64,000 nt of DNA from Bacteroidetes bacterium ADurb.Bin145. GTDB lineage: Bacteria; Bacteroidota; Bacteroidia; Bacteroidales; VadinHA17. The notes below the pieces were generated by a model, which did no database searches, had not been told where the DNA came from, and was given only the letters and a program-made list of their open reading frames with translations. Each line of letters begins with the position of its first letter. The stretch's first letter is position 1. Of the stretch, positions 8,652 to 17,863 are shown piece after piece. The position numbers and the translations under genes were made by a program. The DNA lies in the NCBI GenBank assembly GCA_002070505.1, contig MWDJ01000001.1, positions 92,918 to 156,917 on the forward strand. The letters are read 5' to 3'.

Positions 8652-11543
8652 ATGAAATACTTTCTTGAACAGATAGCTGAAACACTTTATTCCGGTTACG
8701 GCAACCGGCTGAATGAACATTGCCTTGTGTTCCCTAACAGGCGGGCAGGTCTTTTTTTCAGGAAATACCTTGCAGAATTGATTGAAAACCCGGTATGGGC
8801 ACCGGCAACTTTGACAATCAACGACCTCTTTTATTCATTATCTGACCTGCAACTGGCTGAAAATGAGGTACTACTGTTTGAGCTTTACAAAGTCTACAGT
8901 AAAATCAGGAAAAGCTCTGAGAGTTTTGATGATTTCTATTTCTGGGGTGATATGCTCCTTAATGATTTTGACGATGTGGATAAATATCTCGTTAATGCCT
9001 CTCAGCTTTTCACTAATGTACGGGATCTTAAAAAGATTGATGAACAATTCGGCGGTCTGACAAAAGAGCAGGCCGAAATAGTCAAACGATTCTGGGTCAA
9101 CGCTGATGTTACAAAACTGACACGTGAGAAATCTGAATTTCTGGGTGTATGGACATTATTGAACGATATCTATGCTGAATTCAGGAATACTCTCAGGGAG
9201 AAAAATCTGGCATACGAAGGGATGATCTTCAGGGATGTTGCTGAGAAACTGGAAGGAATGAACGGGCCGGCGAATAAATGGTCAACTTTCCATTTTGCAG
9301 GTTTCAATGCACTTAATAATTGCGAAATAAAGCTTATGAAGGTGTTGAAGGAGGAGGGAAGGGCAAGATTCTATTGGGATTACGATAATTCATACATTGA
9401 AGCGAAGAACCTTAATTCTGCAGGTTATTTTCTCCGCGACAACATAAAAACCTTCGGTAATGACATGCCGGCAGAATGGAGCTACGATACCTTCCTTTCC
9501 TCCGGCGCTGAGAAGTCAAAAAGACGTATTATCAATACATCTTCTGATATAGCACAGGTTAAATTGCTTGATCGTATACTGCAGGAACTTGGTGAAACAG
9601 GATCTGCGAAAGCATATCAGACCGCTGTCGTTCTTGCCGATGAAAACCTCCTGGTACCTGCACTATCAAGTATTCCTGAGGGAGTCAATGATATTAACAT
9701 AACTATGGGTTATCCTCTGCGGCAAACATCTATTTATCTGCTTGTCAGGCAGCTTCTTGATCTTCAGATGAACGCACGGACCGAAAGTGGGATCACCCGT
9801 TTCAGTCACAGGGAAGTGGTCAGGATACTTAAGAATGGCGAAATAGTAAGGCTGAACAATGGCAAAGGAAATGAGTTACTGAATGAAATCATTGAAAAGA
9901 ATTTGCTATGGATAACATCTGACCGATTATCAGGTTCTCAGGTTCTTTCAGCTGTTTTCAGAAAAGCAGACAGCCCGGCTGACCTTTCCGGCTACCTTAA
10001 GGAAATCCTGGCAATGGTTTTATCTGTCGCTGAAAATCAGGATGAAGATATGCGAAGTATCTCCCTTCAAAGAAATGTTCGAAATGAATTTATCTACAGG
10101 ATAATACTTTCGCTAAACAGGCTTGATGAAATCGTGAACAGCCCCGAAATAAAGCTCTCGGTTCAGACATGGGCCAGGATACTTGACAGGTTGTTACGAA
10201 ACCAGACTGTTCCGTTTTCAGGAGAACCGTTATCGGGAATTCAGATCATGGGAATACTTGAGACGCGTACACTGGACTTTAAAAACCTTATAATACTGTC
10301 AGTAAATGAAGGAGTACTTCCTTCAGTCACTGCTGCATCGTCATTTGTTCCTTTTGCATTACGGGAAGGTTTTGGAATGCCTTCTCTGAATCATCAGGAA
10401 TCAATATATGCCTACCATTTCTACAGACTGCTTCACAGAGCCGAGAATGTCACATTTGTTTATAATTCCAGTTCAGAGGGGCTCAGAAGTGGAGAAATGA
10501 GCCGCTTCCTGCAACAAATGAAATATGAAAAAAAACTTGCTCCGGAGGTAATAACTGTCAGTTTTGAGATCCGGAATCCCGCTTCTGTAAACGACTCTGT
10601 TTTACATACCGACGATCACAATCAGGAACTGATTTCAAGATTTTCGGAAAACGGGAAAGGTACCGGAAGATATATATCACCCTCAGCAATTAATACATGG
10701 CTCAATTGCAGGATGAAATTCTATTACCGGTATGTCAGCGGACTTGAGGAAAGAGAAAAGGTCACCGAAGAAATTGATCATGCAAAAGTGGGAACTCTTC
10801 TGCATTCCACAATAAAGGACCTTTATTCAGAATATATAGGGAAAGTTCTTGATATTGAAGAGATTGAAAGACTGTCTTCAGATAAGCAACTCATATCTTC
10901 GTTGATAAGCAATAATATTATTCGTCATTTCGGGTTTGATAATCATTCTCTTGCAAAAGGTAATGAATTGATTATCAGAAATGTGATATCTGTGTTTATC
11001 AAAAGGATACTTCAGATTGACAAGGCAGCTTCTCCTATCAGAATAATATCATTCGAGGATCTGCATATGTTCCCTCTTACATTAAAAAATGATGTAGGAG
11101 ATCTGAAATTAATGATCGGAGGGAGGATTGACCGCATAGATGAGAAGAGTGGGGTAATAAGGATCATAGATTATAAAACCGGAGAAGTTGCCGGTTCAGT
11201 GAATTCAGTGAGCGAACTTTTTAAAGATAACAGGGATAAAAACCTGGATGCCTGGCTGCAGACACTTCTCTATTGTGAGACGTATCTGACAAATAAGCCG
11301 GATCTGATAATTGTGCCCTCAGTCTATAAGCTGAAAAAGAACCCTGGATCAGAAGACTCCGAAAAGCTCAGGATCGGCAGGAATAGTATTGTTAGTGATT
11401 ATCACGATTTAAGGGAAGAATTTCTTGCTTATCTTAATTTAACAGTTCAGAAAATATTCAATATTGGTGAGCCCTTTACTATGACTGTTAATAAATGGAG
11501 CAAGTGCAGTTATTGTCCTTACAGAAAATTATGTCTCAGGTGA
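8652..11543 (+). CDS. addB: AddB-like PD-(D/E)XK nuclease subunit with Fe-S cluster motif
   Basis: This 963-residue protein is the second subunit of the AddAB-like complex. The N-terminus (LNEHCLVFPNRRAGLFFRKYL) is the inactivated helicase-like fold and lacks a Walker A motif. The C-terminal nuclease has GRIDRIDE and IIDYKTGE (near residue 838) as metal-binding and catalytic segments. A Cys in INTWLNCRMKFYYRY (near 688) together with three Cys in KCSYCPYRKLCLR at the extreme C-terminus forms the four-Cys iron-sulfur staple known from AddB and related nucleases. It lies six bases after the radical SAM gene, and all three genes probably share one mRNA. Confidence 0.88.
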   Translation: MKYFLEQIAETLYSGYGNRLNEHCLVFPNRRAGLFFRKYLAELIENPVWAPATLTINDLFYSLSDLQLAENEVLLFELYKVYSKIRKSSESFDDFYFWGDMLLNDFDDVDKYLVNASQLFTNVRDLKKIDEQFGGLTKEQAEIVKRFWVNADVTKLTREKSEFLGVWTLLNDIYAEFRNTLREKNLAYEGMIFRDVAEKLEGMNGPANKWSTFHFAGFNALNNCEIKLMKVLKEEGRARFYWDYDNSYIEAKNLNSAGYFLRDNIKTFGNDMPAEWSYDTFLSSGAEKSKRRIINTSSDIAQVKLLDRILQELGETGSAKAYQTAVVLADENLLVPALSSIPEGVNDINITMGYPLRQTSIYLLVRQLLDLQMNARTESGITRFSHREVVRILKNGEIVRLNNGKGNELLNEIIEKNLLWITSDRLSGSQVLSAVFRKADSPADLSGYLKEILAMVLSVAENQDEDMRSISLQRNVRNEFIYRIILSLNRLDEIVNSPEIKLSVQTWARILDRLLRNQTVPFSGEPLSGIQIMGILETRTLDFKNLIILSVNEGVLPSVTAASSFVPFALREGFGMPSLNHQESIYAYHFYRLLHRAENVTFVYNSSSEGLRSGEMSRFLQQMKYEKKLAPEVITVSFEIRNPASVNDSVLHTDDHNQELISRFSENGKGTGRYISPSAINTWLNCRMKFYYRYVSGLEEREKVTEEIDHAKVGTLLHSTIKDLYSEYIGKVLDIEEIERLSSDKQLISSLISNNIIRHFGFDNHSLAKGNELIIRNVISVFIKRILQIDKAASPIRIISFEDLHMFPLTLKNDVGDLKLMIGGRIDRIDEKSGVIRIIDYKTGEVAGSVNSVSELFKDNRDKNLDAWLQTLLYCETYLTNKPDLIIVPSVYKLKKNPGSEDSEKLRIGRNSIVSDYHDLREEFLAYLNLTVQKIFNIGEPFTMTVNKWSKCSYCPYRKLCLR

Positions 11544-11582
11544 TATTGATCTGATTAACAGGATAATTAGCAGCATAAGGAA

Positions 11583-12791
11583 CTAAATAGTATGGACATA
11601 AGCTGCCGGTGAATCGAGAACCTGTATCCGGTCTGTTGTATCATCTTTGATTGTACTGTTCTCAAGAAGTATATCGATCACATTATCAGTAATATCTGCA
11701 GGGACACTGATCGCGCTTCTGATCATATTTGATGTTATTTCTTCTTCACCTTTTCCGGTAAGAGGCACTACTCTTGCTGATATAGCTCCTCTCGCTCCGA
11801 CTTTCAGGCAGGCTTCCCGGAGCTTTTCTATTCTGTCCTCGTCAGAAATTATTGAGATCTCGCAGTTATCCTGGGGCAACAATGATTTCCCGGTTCTCTT
11901 TTCCTGATGCTCGGCGTCAAGTCTTTTTCTCCAGCTTGTTCCTGATTTGAGCTGGTCAATTGCAGCTATTATCTGTTCTATGCTTGCAGCATATTTTTGT
12001 TTCCCTATTTTCAGATATGTATCAAGAAGCCCCATTGAAACTGGTGTCTGATATATGAAACCGCGTCCCGGTCTGTCGAGCCGGCTCTGCTCAACAAGTA
12101 TCCTGATTATACTTTCAGAATCCTGTTCAGGCATCACAAGACGAACTATTTCTTTCTCGGCAGAAATTGTTATACGTATCAGTCCAAGCTGATCACGGAT
12201 GTCGTTTCCTTTACCGAAGGTTACAAGAGGTACGCATATTCCCAGGTCCAGAGCAGTTTTAGCCATTAGTTCACCACTTCCCGGTTCCGAAAGTACACAC
12301 ACCACGCAAGATAGTTTATGCAGTAGTATATCTCCGTAGTCGTTACATTTTATCTCCGCCAGAAAGTCCCTGTTGATATCAGGTGGTTCTTTACAGAATT
12401 CCATCAAATCCTGAGAATATATAGTCCCACGTCCCGGTACATCCAATGCACCGATATCGATAATATGATTTAAGACATCTTTCGAATTTTCCCTCGGGAC
12501 CGTAAATCTGAAAACATCAACCGGGAAATCTCTCAATGTTGTTATTTCCCCTGGGAGTCCGAATTGTCTTGATTTTATCACTTTACGTGCGATCCTGCCG
12601 TTTTCAATATAGACTATTACTCCCAGACCATTGAGAAAATCAGCTAATTTTTCACTCAGGAATTCATTCACAATACAGGTTATACGGCTTACCCGGTGAG
12701 GGGTATATTGTCCCTTCGACATCTGAGTTCTCCATACAGTCCTTGAAGGTGAAAATACTTTATCCTTTAACGGAGGGATGTCATTACTCAT
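11583..12791 (-). CDS. Triple PII-like domain protein paired with DUF1538 transporter
   Basis: The 402-residue soluble protein appears to hold three tandem PII-like modules. Module 1 runs from VSRITCIVNEFLSEKLADFL to DVPGRGTIYSQDL, module 2 from LHKLSCVVCVLSEPGSGELM to LDRPGRGFIYQTPV, and module 3 from CEISIISDEDRIEKLREACL to the C-terminus. Each has a beta-strand, a helix and a closing GRG or equivalent segment, as PII-family regulators do. PII proteins sense nucleotides and block or open transporters. I chose the ATG at 12791, which overlaps the upstream stop in atgagtaa; a longer frame to 12845 would add 18 residues inside the upstream gene. No activity is known for this three-domain form. 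Confidence 0.7.
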   Translation of the reverse strand: MSNDIPPLKDKVFSPSRTVWRTQMSKGQYTPHRVSRITCIVNEFLSEKLADFLNGLGVIVYIENGRIARKVIKSRQFGLPGEITTLRDFPVDVFRFTVPRENSKDVLNHIIDIGALDVPGRGTIYSQDLMEFCKEPPDINRDFLAEIKCNDYGDILLHKLSCVVCVLSEPGSGELMAKTALDLGICVPLVTFGKGNDIRDQLGLIRITISAEKEIVRLVMPEQDSESIIRILVEQSRLDRPGRGFIYQTPVSMGLLDTYLKIGKQKYAASIEQIIAAIDQLKSGTSWRKRLDAEHQEKRTGKSLLPQDNCEISIISDEDRIEKLREACLKVGARGAISARVVPLTGKGEEEITSNMIRSAISVPADITDNVIDILLENSTIKDDTTDRIQVLDSPAAYVHTI

Positions 12792-14844
12792 TTTCAGGTG
12801 AATTTTGAGTTGAAAGAATAGATCTCCTTTGTTTTGCCTGAGCAAAAATTCCGAAGAGCAATACTGTCAGGATAGGGAAAGCCGAAGCAAGGGCCAGGAC
12901 TCCGAAACCATCAGATATTTCCAGCTCTCCGCCGATGCTTAAACCCATGGCAAGTACGAGAGGCACTGTAACAGGACCAGTTGTGACGCCTCCGCTATCC
13001 CATGCAATTGATGTAAATTCCTCCTCACTGATAAGAGTCAGAGCGATGAGCAATATATAAGATGGGACTATCAGCCAGACAAGCGGAAGGTCAAATAATA
13101 TCCTGCAAAGGCCCGCAACCATTCCGATTCCCACTCCGAATGATACCACCTGGACAATCTGCGTCCTCCTGATGGTACCGACCGTTATACTTTCAACAGT
13201 CATACCCATGGCACTTAATGCAGGTTCAGCCATTGTTGCACCATAGCCCATTCCGAAAGCAAAAGCAAGCACAAGAATTATTCCCAGCACGGAAAGTTTG
13301 CTTCCGAACAGGGGAGGGCGGGTTATAATGTATTCATATTTTCCACTTGCTTCATCGAAAAGTTCCTCATGAAATTCTACTGGTCTTATCCTGCCGTTCT
13401 CAGAAAAATTAAAATAAGTTTTCTGTGTCCCGTCAGGCTCTATTGTATAATACAGAAGATCCTTGTCAAAGTTATTTATAACCACACGGTCGATGAACTC
13501 TTCCTCACTTGAAAAAGCCCTCGGAAGCTGGGCACCGACCTCACCTCCCAGTGAAGCCAGTCCGAGTTTTATTCCTGATGTAAGGAGTGTCATTCCGATC
13601 AATGTGAAGATTATGCCCAGAACAATTTCATCCTTGTATCTTAATTTCTCCCTCAGAAATCCAAGAAGTACGATGACAAGCAAAAGTGAGAGAGGAATAA
13701 CTGCCCTGATACCGGCGACAGATTCGGTAGCTAAAGTGCTGCCGAATGAGGGTAGTTTTCCCTTTCCTGTTATCTTAACTCCTGAAAGCAATTCCCTTTC
13801 AGAATCGGAAGCTATGTTTATTATCCAGTCTTCAACAGGCATCATGCCGATCAGGGCAATCCTGCTGTTTTGATCCTCCTGCAATGATAATAAGTTCCTC
13901 TTGTATTCCTTATCGTCAGCAAAAAAAGCACGTCTGCCTGCTTCGCTTCCATTGGTAAAAGCATGGCGCCTGATCATCTGTTCATTGTTGAAAAGTGCCA
14001 GCGCCATTTTTCTGCCTTCCGGTGAAAAGAAACTGACTTCATCAACGGGCCCGGGCGCTTTGAAATTAAGTATAAACCCAAGAACCATTACAGCCAGGAC
14101 AGGTAAGGCTGAAGCCAGCAGTATTACACCAAATCCGCTTGTTGTTCCCTTTCCCTTGCTTGCGGCCCTTGAAACTCCTATTCCAAGAGCCAGTACAAGA
14201 GGAACTGTGACAGCCCCTGTTGTAACTGCCCCGCAATCCCATGCAAGACCTATAACTTTACTGAGATTTGTATCAAACGAAAAATAAACTGACAGGATCA
14301 GCAGAACAGGGATTATTACAAGGATGAAAGGTTTTATTGACAGGTTAAAATAGAACCTGAACATTCCCAGGGCAACTGCAACACCTACTCCAATACCCAC
14401 TGATAACACCAGCCATTCTGTATAATGCTCAAGTATCATGTAAAGTAATGGAGAATCCCACGCTTTAACAGTCGATCCGGCTGTTCTTAATGCACTGATC
14501 GCCGGCTCGGCAAGGGTAGCTCCGAAACCGAGGATCAGTCCGAATATTGATATTACAAATATGCCGACACGGGCAGGCAGCTTGACACCCACCCGTTCAC
14601 CAAGTGGCATAAATCCCAACACAAGTCCTTCCAGAAAGAATGCAAGTCCAAAAATAACCAGGGCAATGCCGCCGGCAGTCCCAAACGCGTTACTTAAGGG
14701 CACTCGTAATATCAGGATCTGAAATACAACAAGGTAAATGATTATAAATGCTACCGATTTTATCTGAGCGATGATCCTGCTTCGTGCATATCCTGACAGC
14801 ATGACAAGGACATCACGGACAGGCACTTTTTTGTACTTCTTCAT
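12784..14844 (-). CDS. Fused double-DUF1538 membrane transporter
   Basis: The 686-residue polytopic membrane protein is built from two homologous halves. Each carries the DUF1538 signatures: GATLAEPAISAL and GATMAEPALSAM; AWDCGAVTTGAVTVPLVL and AWDSGGVTTGPVTVPLVL; GFGVILLASALPVL and GFGVLALASAFPIL. A hydrophilic, probably extra-membrane segment of about 100 residues follows the first half (EVSFFSPEGRK to ERELLSGVK), and a second one lies within the other half. In some bacteria DUF1538 occurs as two adjacent genes reported as a two-subunit cation/proton antiporter (UmpAB); here they are one chain. It overlaps the PII-like gene by eight bases. A -7 element lies 21 bases before the ATG. Substrate and direction are not known from sequence. 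Confidence 0.8.
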   Translation of the reverse strand: MKKYKKVPVRDVLVMLSGYARSRIIAQIKSVAFIIIYLVVFQILILRVPLSNAFGTAGGIALVIFGLAFFLEGLVLGFMPLGERVGVKLPARVGIFVISIFGLILGFGATLAEPAISALRTAGSTVKAWDSPLLYMILEHYTEWLVLSVGIGVGVAVALGMFRFYFNLSIKPFILVIIPVLLILSVYFSFDTNLSKVIGLAWDCGAVTTGAVTVPLVLALGIGVSRAASKGKGTTSGFGVILLASALPVLAVMVLGFILNFKAPGPVDEVSFFSPEGRKMALALFNNEQMIRRHAFTNGSEAGRRAFFADDKEYKRNLLSLQEDQNSRIALIGMMPVEDWIINIASDSERELLSGVKITGKGKLPSFGSTLATESVAGIRAVIPLSLLLVIVLLGFLREKLRYKDEIVLGIIFTLIGMTLLTSGIKLGLASLGGEVGAQLPRAFSSEEEFIDRVVINNFDKDLLYYTIEPDGTQKTYFNFSENGRIRPVEFHEELFDEASGKYEYIITRPPLFGSKLSVLGIILVLAFAFGMGYGATMAEPALSAMGMTVESITVGTIRRTQIVQVVSFGVGIGMVAGLCRILFDLPLVWLIVPSYILLIALTLISEEEFTSIAWDSGGVTTGPVTVPLVLAMGLSIGGELEISDGFGVLALASAFPILTVLLFGIFAQAKQRRSILSTQNSPENE

Positions 14845-14865
14845 AATATTTTATGAATACTTACC

Positions 14866-14873
14866 CAAAACTA
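14866..14873 (-). promoter_or_regulatory. -7 promoter element of the DUF1538/PII-like operon
   Basis: The minus strand reads TAGTTTTG, an exact TAnnTTTG match, 21 bases upstream of the DUF1538 gene's ATG. No clear -33 TTTG is visible. Confidence 0.4.
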
Positions 14874-14989
14874 CAATAATACTTCTTACCTGATAAAGAA
14901 AGTTTTCAGATAATAGTAACATTTAATTAACTATAAATGAGAATTATATAGTTCGAATTATTCTTTAGGGAAAACGGGGGCCAGGCAAC

Positions 14990-15469
14990 TTATCTGCACA
15001 GTGCAGCCATTTTGATAGCAGTAACAGCAGCCTCATCTCCTTTGTTGCCGTATTTACCTCCGGCTCTGTCAGCAGCTTCTTCCCTGTTATTTGTTGTCAG
15101 GACTCCGAAGATAAAAGGGATTTCATAATCCAGATTTAATTGTGTGATGCCCTGGGTAACGCTCTGGCAGATATATGTAAAATGTGGTGTTCCTCCCTGG
15201 ATAACACATCCAAGACAGATTATGGCGTCAGGTTTTTTATGACTTTCGGCAAGCAATTTAGCCCCCGATGTAAGCTCAAAGCTTCCGGGAACGCGTATCA
15301 CCTTAATGTTCTTTTTCGATGCGCCATGCTTCCGGAGCGTCTTAACAGCACCATCGAGAAGCTTCCCTGTTATATCATAATTCCATTCAGCTACCACAAT
15401 GCCGAACTTCATATCACCGGCATCAGGAATATCATCAGGATTATATACTGACAAATTGGTTGTGGCCAT
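14990..15469 (-). CDS. ribH: 6,7-dimethyl-8-ribityllumazine synthase
   Basis: RibH condenses 5-amino-6-ribitylamino-uracil with 3,4-dihydroxybutanone phosphate, the penultimate step of riboflavin synthesis. It shows FGIVVAEWN (substrate pocket), [38 protein letters not shown] (with the catalytic His in the PHF segment) and [12 protein letters not shown]. The length of 159 residues is normal. It starts one base after the stop of the upstream TPR gene, so the two are translationally coupled. No FMN riboswitch is visible in front of it or before the TPR gene. Confidence 0.96.
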   Translation of the reverse strand: MATTNLSVYNPDDIPDAGDMKFGIVVAEWNYDITGKLLDGAVKTLRKHGASKKNIKVIRVPGSFELTSGAKLLAESHKKPDAIICLGCVIQGGTPHFTYICQSVTQGITQLNLDYEIPFIFGVLTTNNREEAADRAGGKYGNKGDEAAVTAIKMAALCR

Positions 15470-15470
15470 T

Positions 15471-16157
15471 TCACTTTTTAAGAAGCTTCACTCTGGCTAT
15501 ATACTTTTCAATGCTCTGACCTTCTGTGCTTTCGGGGTATTCATTCTGGATACGCAGATACAGATTCAGCGCTTCATCATACCTGCCTTCAAGCTCATGA
15601 AGCTCCGCAGCCTTCATAAGGAAAAGGGGCGTGTTGAATGAGTTGCCTGCAAATTCTGCAGCTTCCATATATTTATCTATACCTTTTTTTGTATCACCAA
15701 GTTCGACATACGCATCTCCGGTAGCTCCGATCGCAAGGGATCCGAGAACTTTATCCTTCTTTGAGTATTTATTGAGATATTCAATCGCTTCTTCGTATTG
15801 TCCAAGCCTGAGATAACAGATCCCTGCACTGTACCTTGCAAGATTTCCGGTATTTGTAAACTTATAATCTTTAGATATGTCAACGAATCCAAGGTAATTC
15901 CCGTCGCCGTTAAGAGCAAGATTCAGCGAATCTATTTCAAGGTATCTCTCAGCCTGGTATATCTGCGACTGCGCTTCATTATTCCTGCTTGTCAGATACA
16001 TCCTGCCTAACCAGAACAGCGCAACTAATCCCACAATTATCCCCAGTATTATAAGGAGGGGTTTGTAATTACTTTCTAGAAATTGTTCTGTTTTTGAAAG
16101 TGTTTCTTCAACATTCTTCAGGCTTTGAGGACTTTCCTGTTTAATTTTCTTTGCCAT
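15471..16157 (-). CDS. TPR-repeat single-pass membrane protein (YfgM-like)
   Basis: The 228-residue protein has one membrane helix at about residues 33-52 ([20 protein letters not shown]) after a short charged cytoplasmic tail. A large extracytoplasmic region with tetratricopeptide-type repeats follows ([64 protein letters not shown]). The layout resembles YfgM, a periplasmic TPR protein linked to envelope protein quality control, but the exact role here is inferred. It is the first gene of the operon with ribH. An exact -7 element TACTTTTG (minus, 16192-16199) lies 34 bases before the ATG. Confidence 0.8.
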   Translation of the reverse strand: MAKKIKQESPQSLKNVEETLSKTEQFLESNYKPLLIILGIIVGLVALFWLGRMYLTSRNNEAQSQIYQAERYLEIDSLNLALNGDGNYLGFVDISKDYKFTNTGNLARYSAGICYLRLGQYEEAIEYLNKYSKKDKVLGSLAIGATGDAYVELGDTKKGIDKYMEAAEFAGNSFNTPLFLMKAAELHELEGRYDEALNLYLRIQNEYPESTEGQSIEKYIARVKLLKK

Positions 16158-16191
16158 ATCTATTCTGATCGTTGTTTATTTTTTTCCACCG

Positions 16192-16199
16192 CAAAAGTA
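16192..16199 (-). promoter_or_regulatory. -7 promoter element of the TPR-ribH operon
   Basis: TACTTTTG on the minus strand matches TAnnTTTG exactly. The same octamer precedes rpsF. It leaves a leader of about 28-30 bases. Confidence 0.5.
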
Positions 16200-16314
16200 A
16201 TTTATTTCAGATTATTATGAAACAATTATTTAATCTTAGTTAAATGATTCTTTTTGCATTATCTTAGATATCTGATTATTAAGATTCTGATAGATCCATA
16301 TTCCAATATGATTG

Positions 16315-16346
16315 TTGAATAAATATTCTCACAATTATTAACTTTG
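16315..16346 (+). promoter_or_regulatory. Promoter of recF and the DciA-like gene
   Basis: A TTG at 16315-16317 and TAACTTTG at 16339-16346 are separated by 21 bases, matching the Bacteroidota TTG / TAnnTTTG layout. Transcription would start near 16352, giving a leader of about 95 bases that contains the 8-base tandem repeat described next. Confidence 0.5.
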
Positions 16347-16381
16347 ATCCCTGATACAGCAATTGCATTGCACCGCCATAC

Positions 16382-16429
16382 CGTTGCACCGTTGCACCGT
16401 TGCACCGTTGTACCGTTGCACCGTTGCAC
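16382..16429 (+). repeat. Six 8-base tandem repeats in the recF leader
   Basis: Six head-to-tail copies of cgttgcac; the fourth copy reads cgttgtac. The array ends 16 bases before the recF ATG and is followed by a partial unit (cgtaa). Looser copies of the phrase occur at 16370-16381 and at 3140-3192. With a period of 8 the array cannot encode a regular peptide. It may vary in copy number. Confidence 0.8.
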
Positions 16430-16445
16430 CGTAATTATTTAACAT

Positions 16446-17582
16446 ATGTACCTCAGTAAGCTATCTTTAACGAATTTTAAAAACTACGAACAGACTGATC
16501 TTGAATTCTCCCCAAGGATAAACTGTTTTGTGGGAAATAACGGAGTGGGCAAGACCAATATACTTGATGCCATACATTATCTTTCACTTACCAAGAGTTT
16601 CTTCAACAATATTGATAGTATAAGTATCCGTCACGGTGAAGATTATTTTATCATAAGCGGGACTTTTATAAAGAATGATGAAGAGGACAATATCTTTTGC
16701 GCATTTCAGAGGCAGAAACAGAAGGTGATGAAAAAGAACGGCAAGGAGTATCAAAGGATGTCTGACCATATAGGAAAATATCCGGTTGTAATGATATCGC
16801 CTGCCGACAGTGCCATTATCACGGAAGGAAGCGAAGAGAGACGCAGATTCATGAATAAGATAATAAGCCAGTATAATATTGAGTATCTCGATTCGGCTTT
16901 GCAATATACGAAAGCCCTGCAGCAAAGAAACAAGCTTCTTAAAGAGTTTAAATCGACCGGACAGTTCGATAATGATGCCTTAACGATCTGGGATTCACAG
17001 CTGGTAAAATACGGGAAATATGTCTTCCACGAGAGGGAACTGCTTACCAACGAACTTATACCGGTGTTCCAGGAACATTATTCAGGTATTTCGTCGACAA
17101 GAGAGAAAGTAGAACTTGCATACCAGTCGCATCTTGCTGATTGTAACTATGAGGAAGCTCTTGTGAGATCAGTGGCAAAGGACCGTTATCTGGAATACAC
17201 AACCCTTGGGATCCATAAGGATGATCTTGTTTTCAGGATGGATGGCTGGCCCGTCAGATCGCTCGGCTCCCAGGGTCAGCAGAAATCTTATCTTGTCGCA
17301 CTGAAGCTTGCTAAATTTGATTATATAAAACGGAAATCAGGCATTTCGCCGATCCTCCTCCTTGATGATATATTCGATAAGTTCGATGGGGAACGTGTGG
17401 AACAGATAATAAAACTGGTTGGCAGTGACCGATTCGGTCAGATCTTTATAACAGATACACACCAGAACCGGCTTCATGAAATACTTTCAACACATAATAC
17501 CGATTATAAGCTTTTTATAATAGAAAATAATAAGGTCGGTGAAAAGATCCACAATGGCAAATATCTGAATGAGAAGAAGTAA
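16446..17582 (+). CDS. recF: DNA replication and repair protein RecF
   Basis: RecF is an SMC-like ATPase that binds gapped DNA and helps load RecA. Walker A is CFVGNNGVGKTNILDAI near residues 26-42. The ABC signature region is VRSLGSQGQQKSYLVALKLA near 275, and Walker B is PILLLDDIFDKFDGERV near 301. The length of 378 residues is typical, and the start MYLSKLSLTNFKNYEQTDLEF matches the family. It overlaps the next gene by 14 bases. Its leader carries an unusual tandem repeat. Confidence 0.96.
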   Translation: MYLSKLSLTNFKNYEQTDLEFSPRINCFVGNNGVGKTNILDAIHYLSLTKSFFNNIDSISIRHGEDYFIISGTFIKNDEEDNIFCAFQRQKQKVMKKNGKEYQRMSDHIGKYPVVMISPADSAIITEGSEERRRFMNKIISQYNIEYLDSALQYTKALQQRNKLLKEFKSTGQFDNDALTIWDSQLVKYGKYVFHERELLTNELIPVFQEHYSGISSTREKVELAYQSHLADCNYEEALVRSVAKDRYLEYTTLGIHKDDLVFRMDGWPVRSLGSQGQQKSYLVALKLAKFDYIKRKSGISPILLLDDIFDKFDGERVEQIIKLVGSDRFGQIFITDTHQNRLHEILSTHNTDYKLFIIENNKVGEKIHNGKYLNEKK

Positions 17583-17859
17583 GACCATATCTCTTGCAGA
17601 AGCTCTGCAGGACTACATAAGTGAGATGAAGCTTGGGGATAAGCTCTCGGAGGTCGGACTTATAAGTTCATGGGAGGAAATGGTTGGCCGCGCCATTTCA
17701 TCAAGAACAAAGAAGATCTACATAAAAGATCAGATCCTCTATGTGCATCTCAGCTCTTCAGTTGTGAGAAATGAATTGCTGATGCTCAGAAATGCTCTCA
17801 AGGACAGGCTGAATGAGAAAGCAGGGAAGGAAGTTATAAAAGATATAGTGCTGAAATAA
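17569..17859 (+). CDS. DUF721 / DciA-like protein
   Basis: This 96-residue protein has the DUF721 pattern: SLAEALQDYISEMKLGDKLSEVGLISSWEEMVG at the N-terminus, then KKIYIKDQILYVHLSSSVVRNELLMLR. DciA, a member of this family, is the ancestral loader or partner of the replicative helicase DnaB in bacteria that lack DnaC or DnaI. Its 14-base overlap with recF supports a replication role. The protein is shorter than DciA of model species and consists of the KH-like core only. Confidence 0.8.
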   Translation: MRRSKTISLAEALQDYISEMKLGDKLSEVGLISSWEEMVGRAISSRTKKIYIKDQILYVHLSSSVVRNELLMLRNALKDRLNEKAGKEVIKDIVLK

Positions 17860-17863
17860 AATA

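Noticed and set aside
13463..14287. Plus-strand open frames of 136 and 128 codons
   Set aside because: They are antisense to the DUF1538 gene, whose two repeats are clearly coding.
16382..16429. Tandem repeat considered as a CRISPR array
   Set aside because: The units are 8 bases and directly abut, with no spacers and no cas genes nearby.
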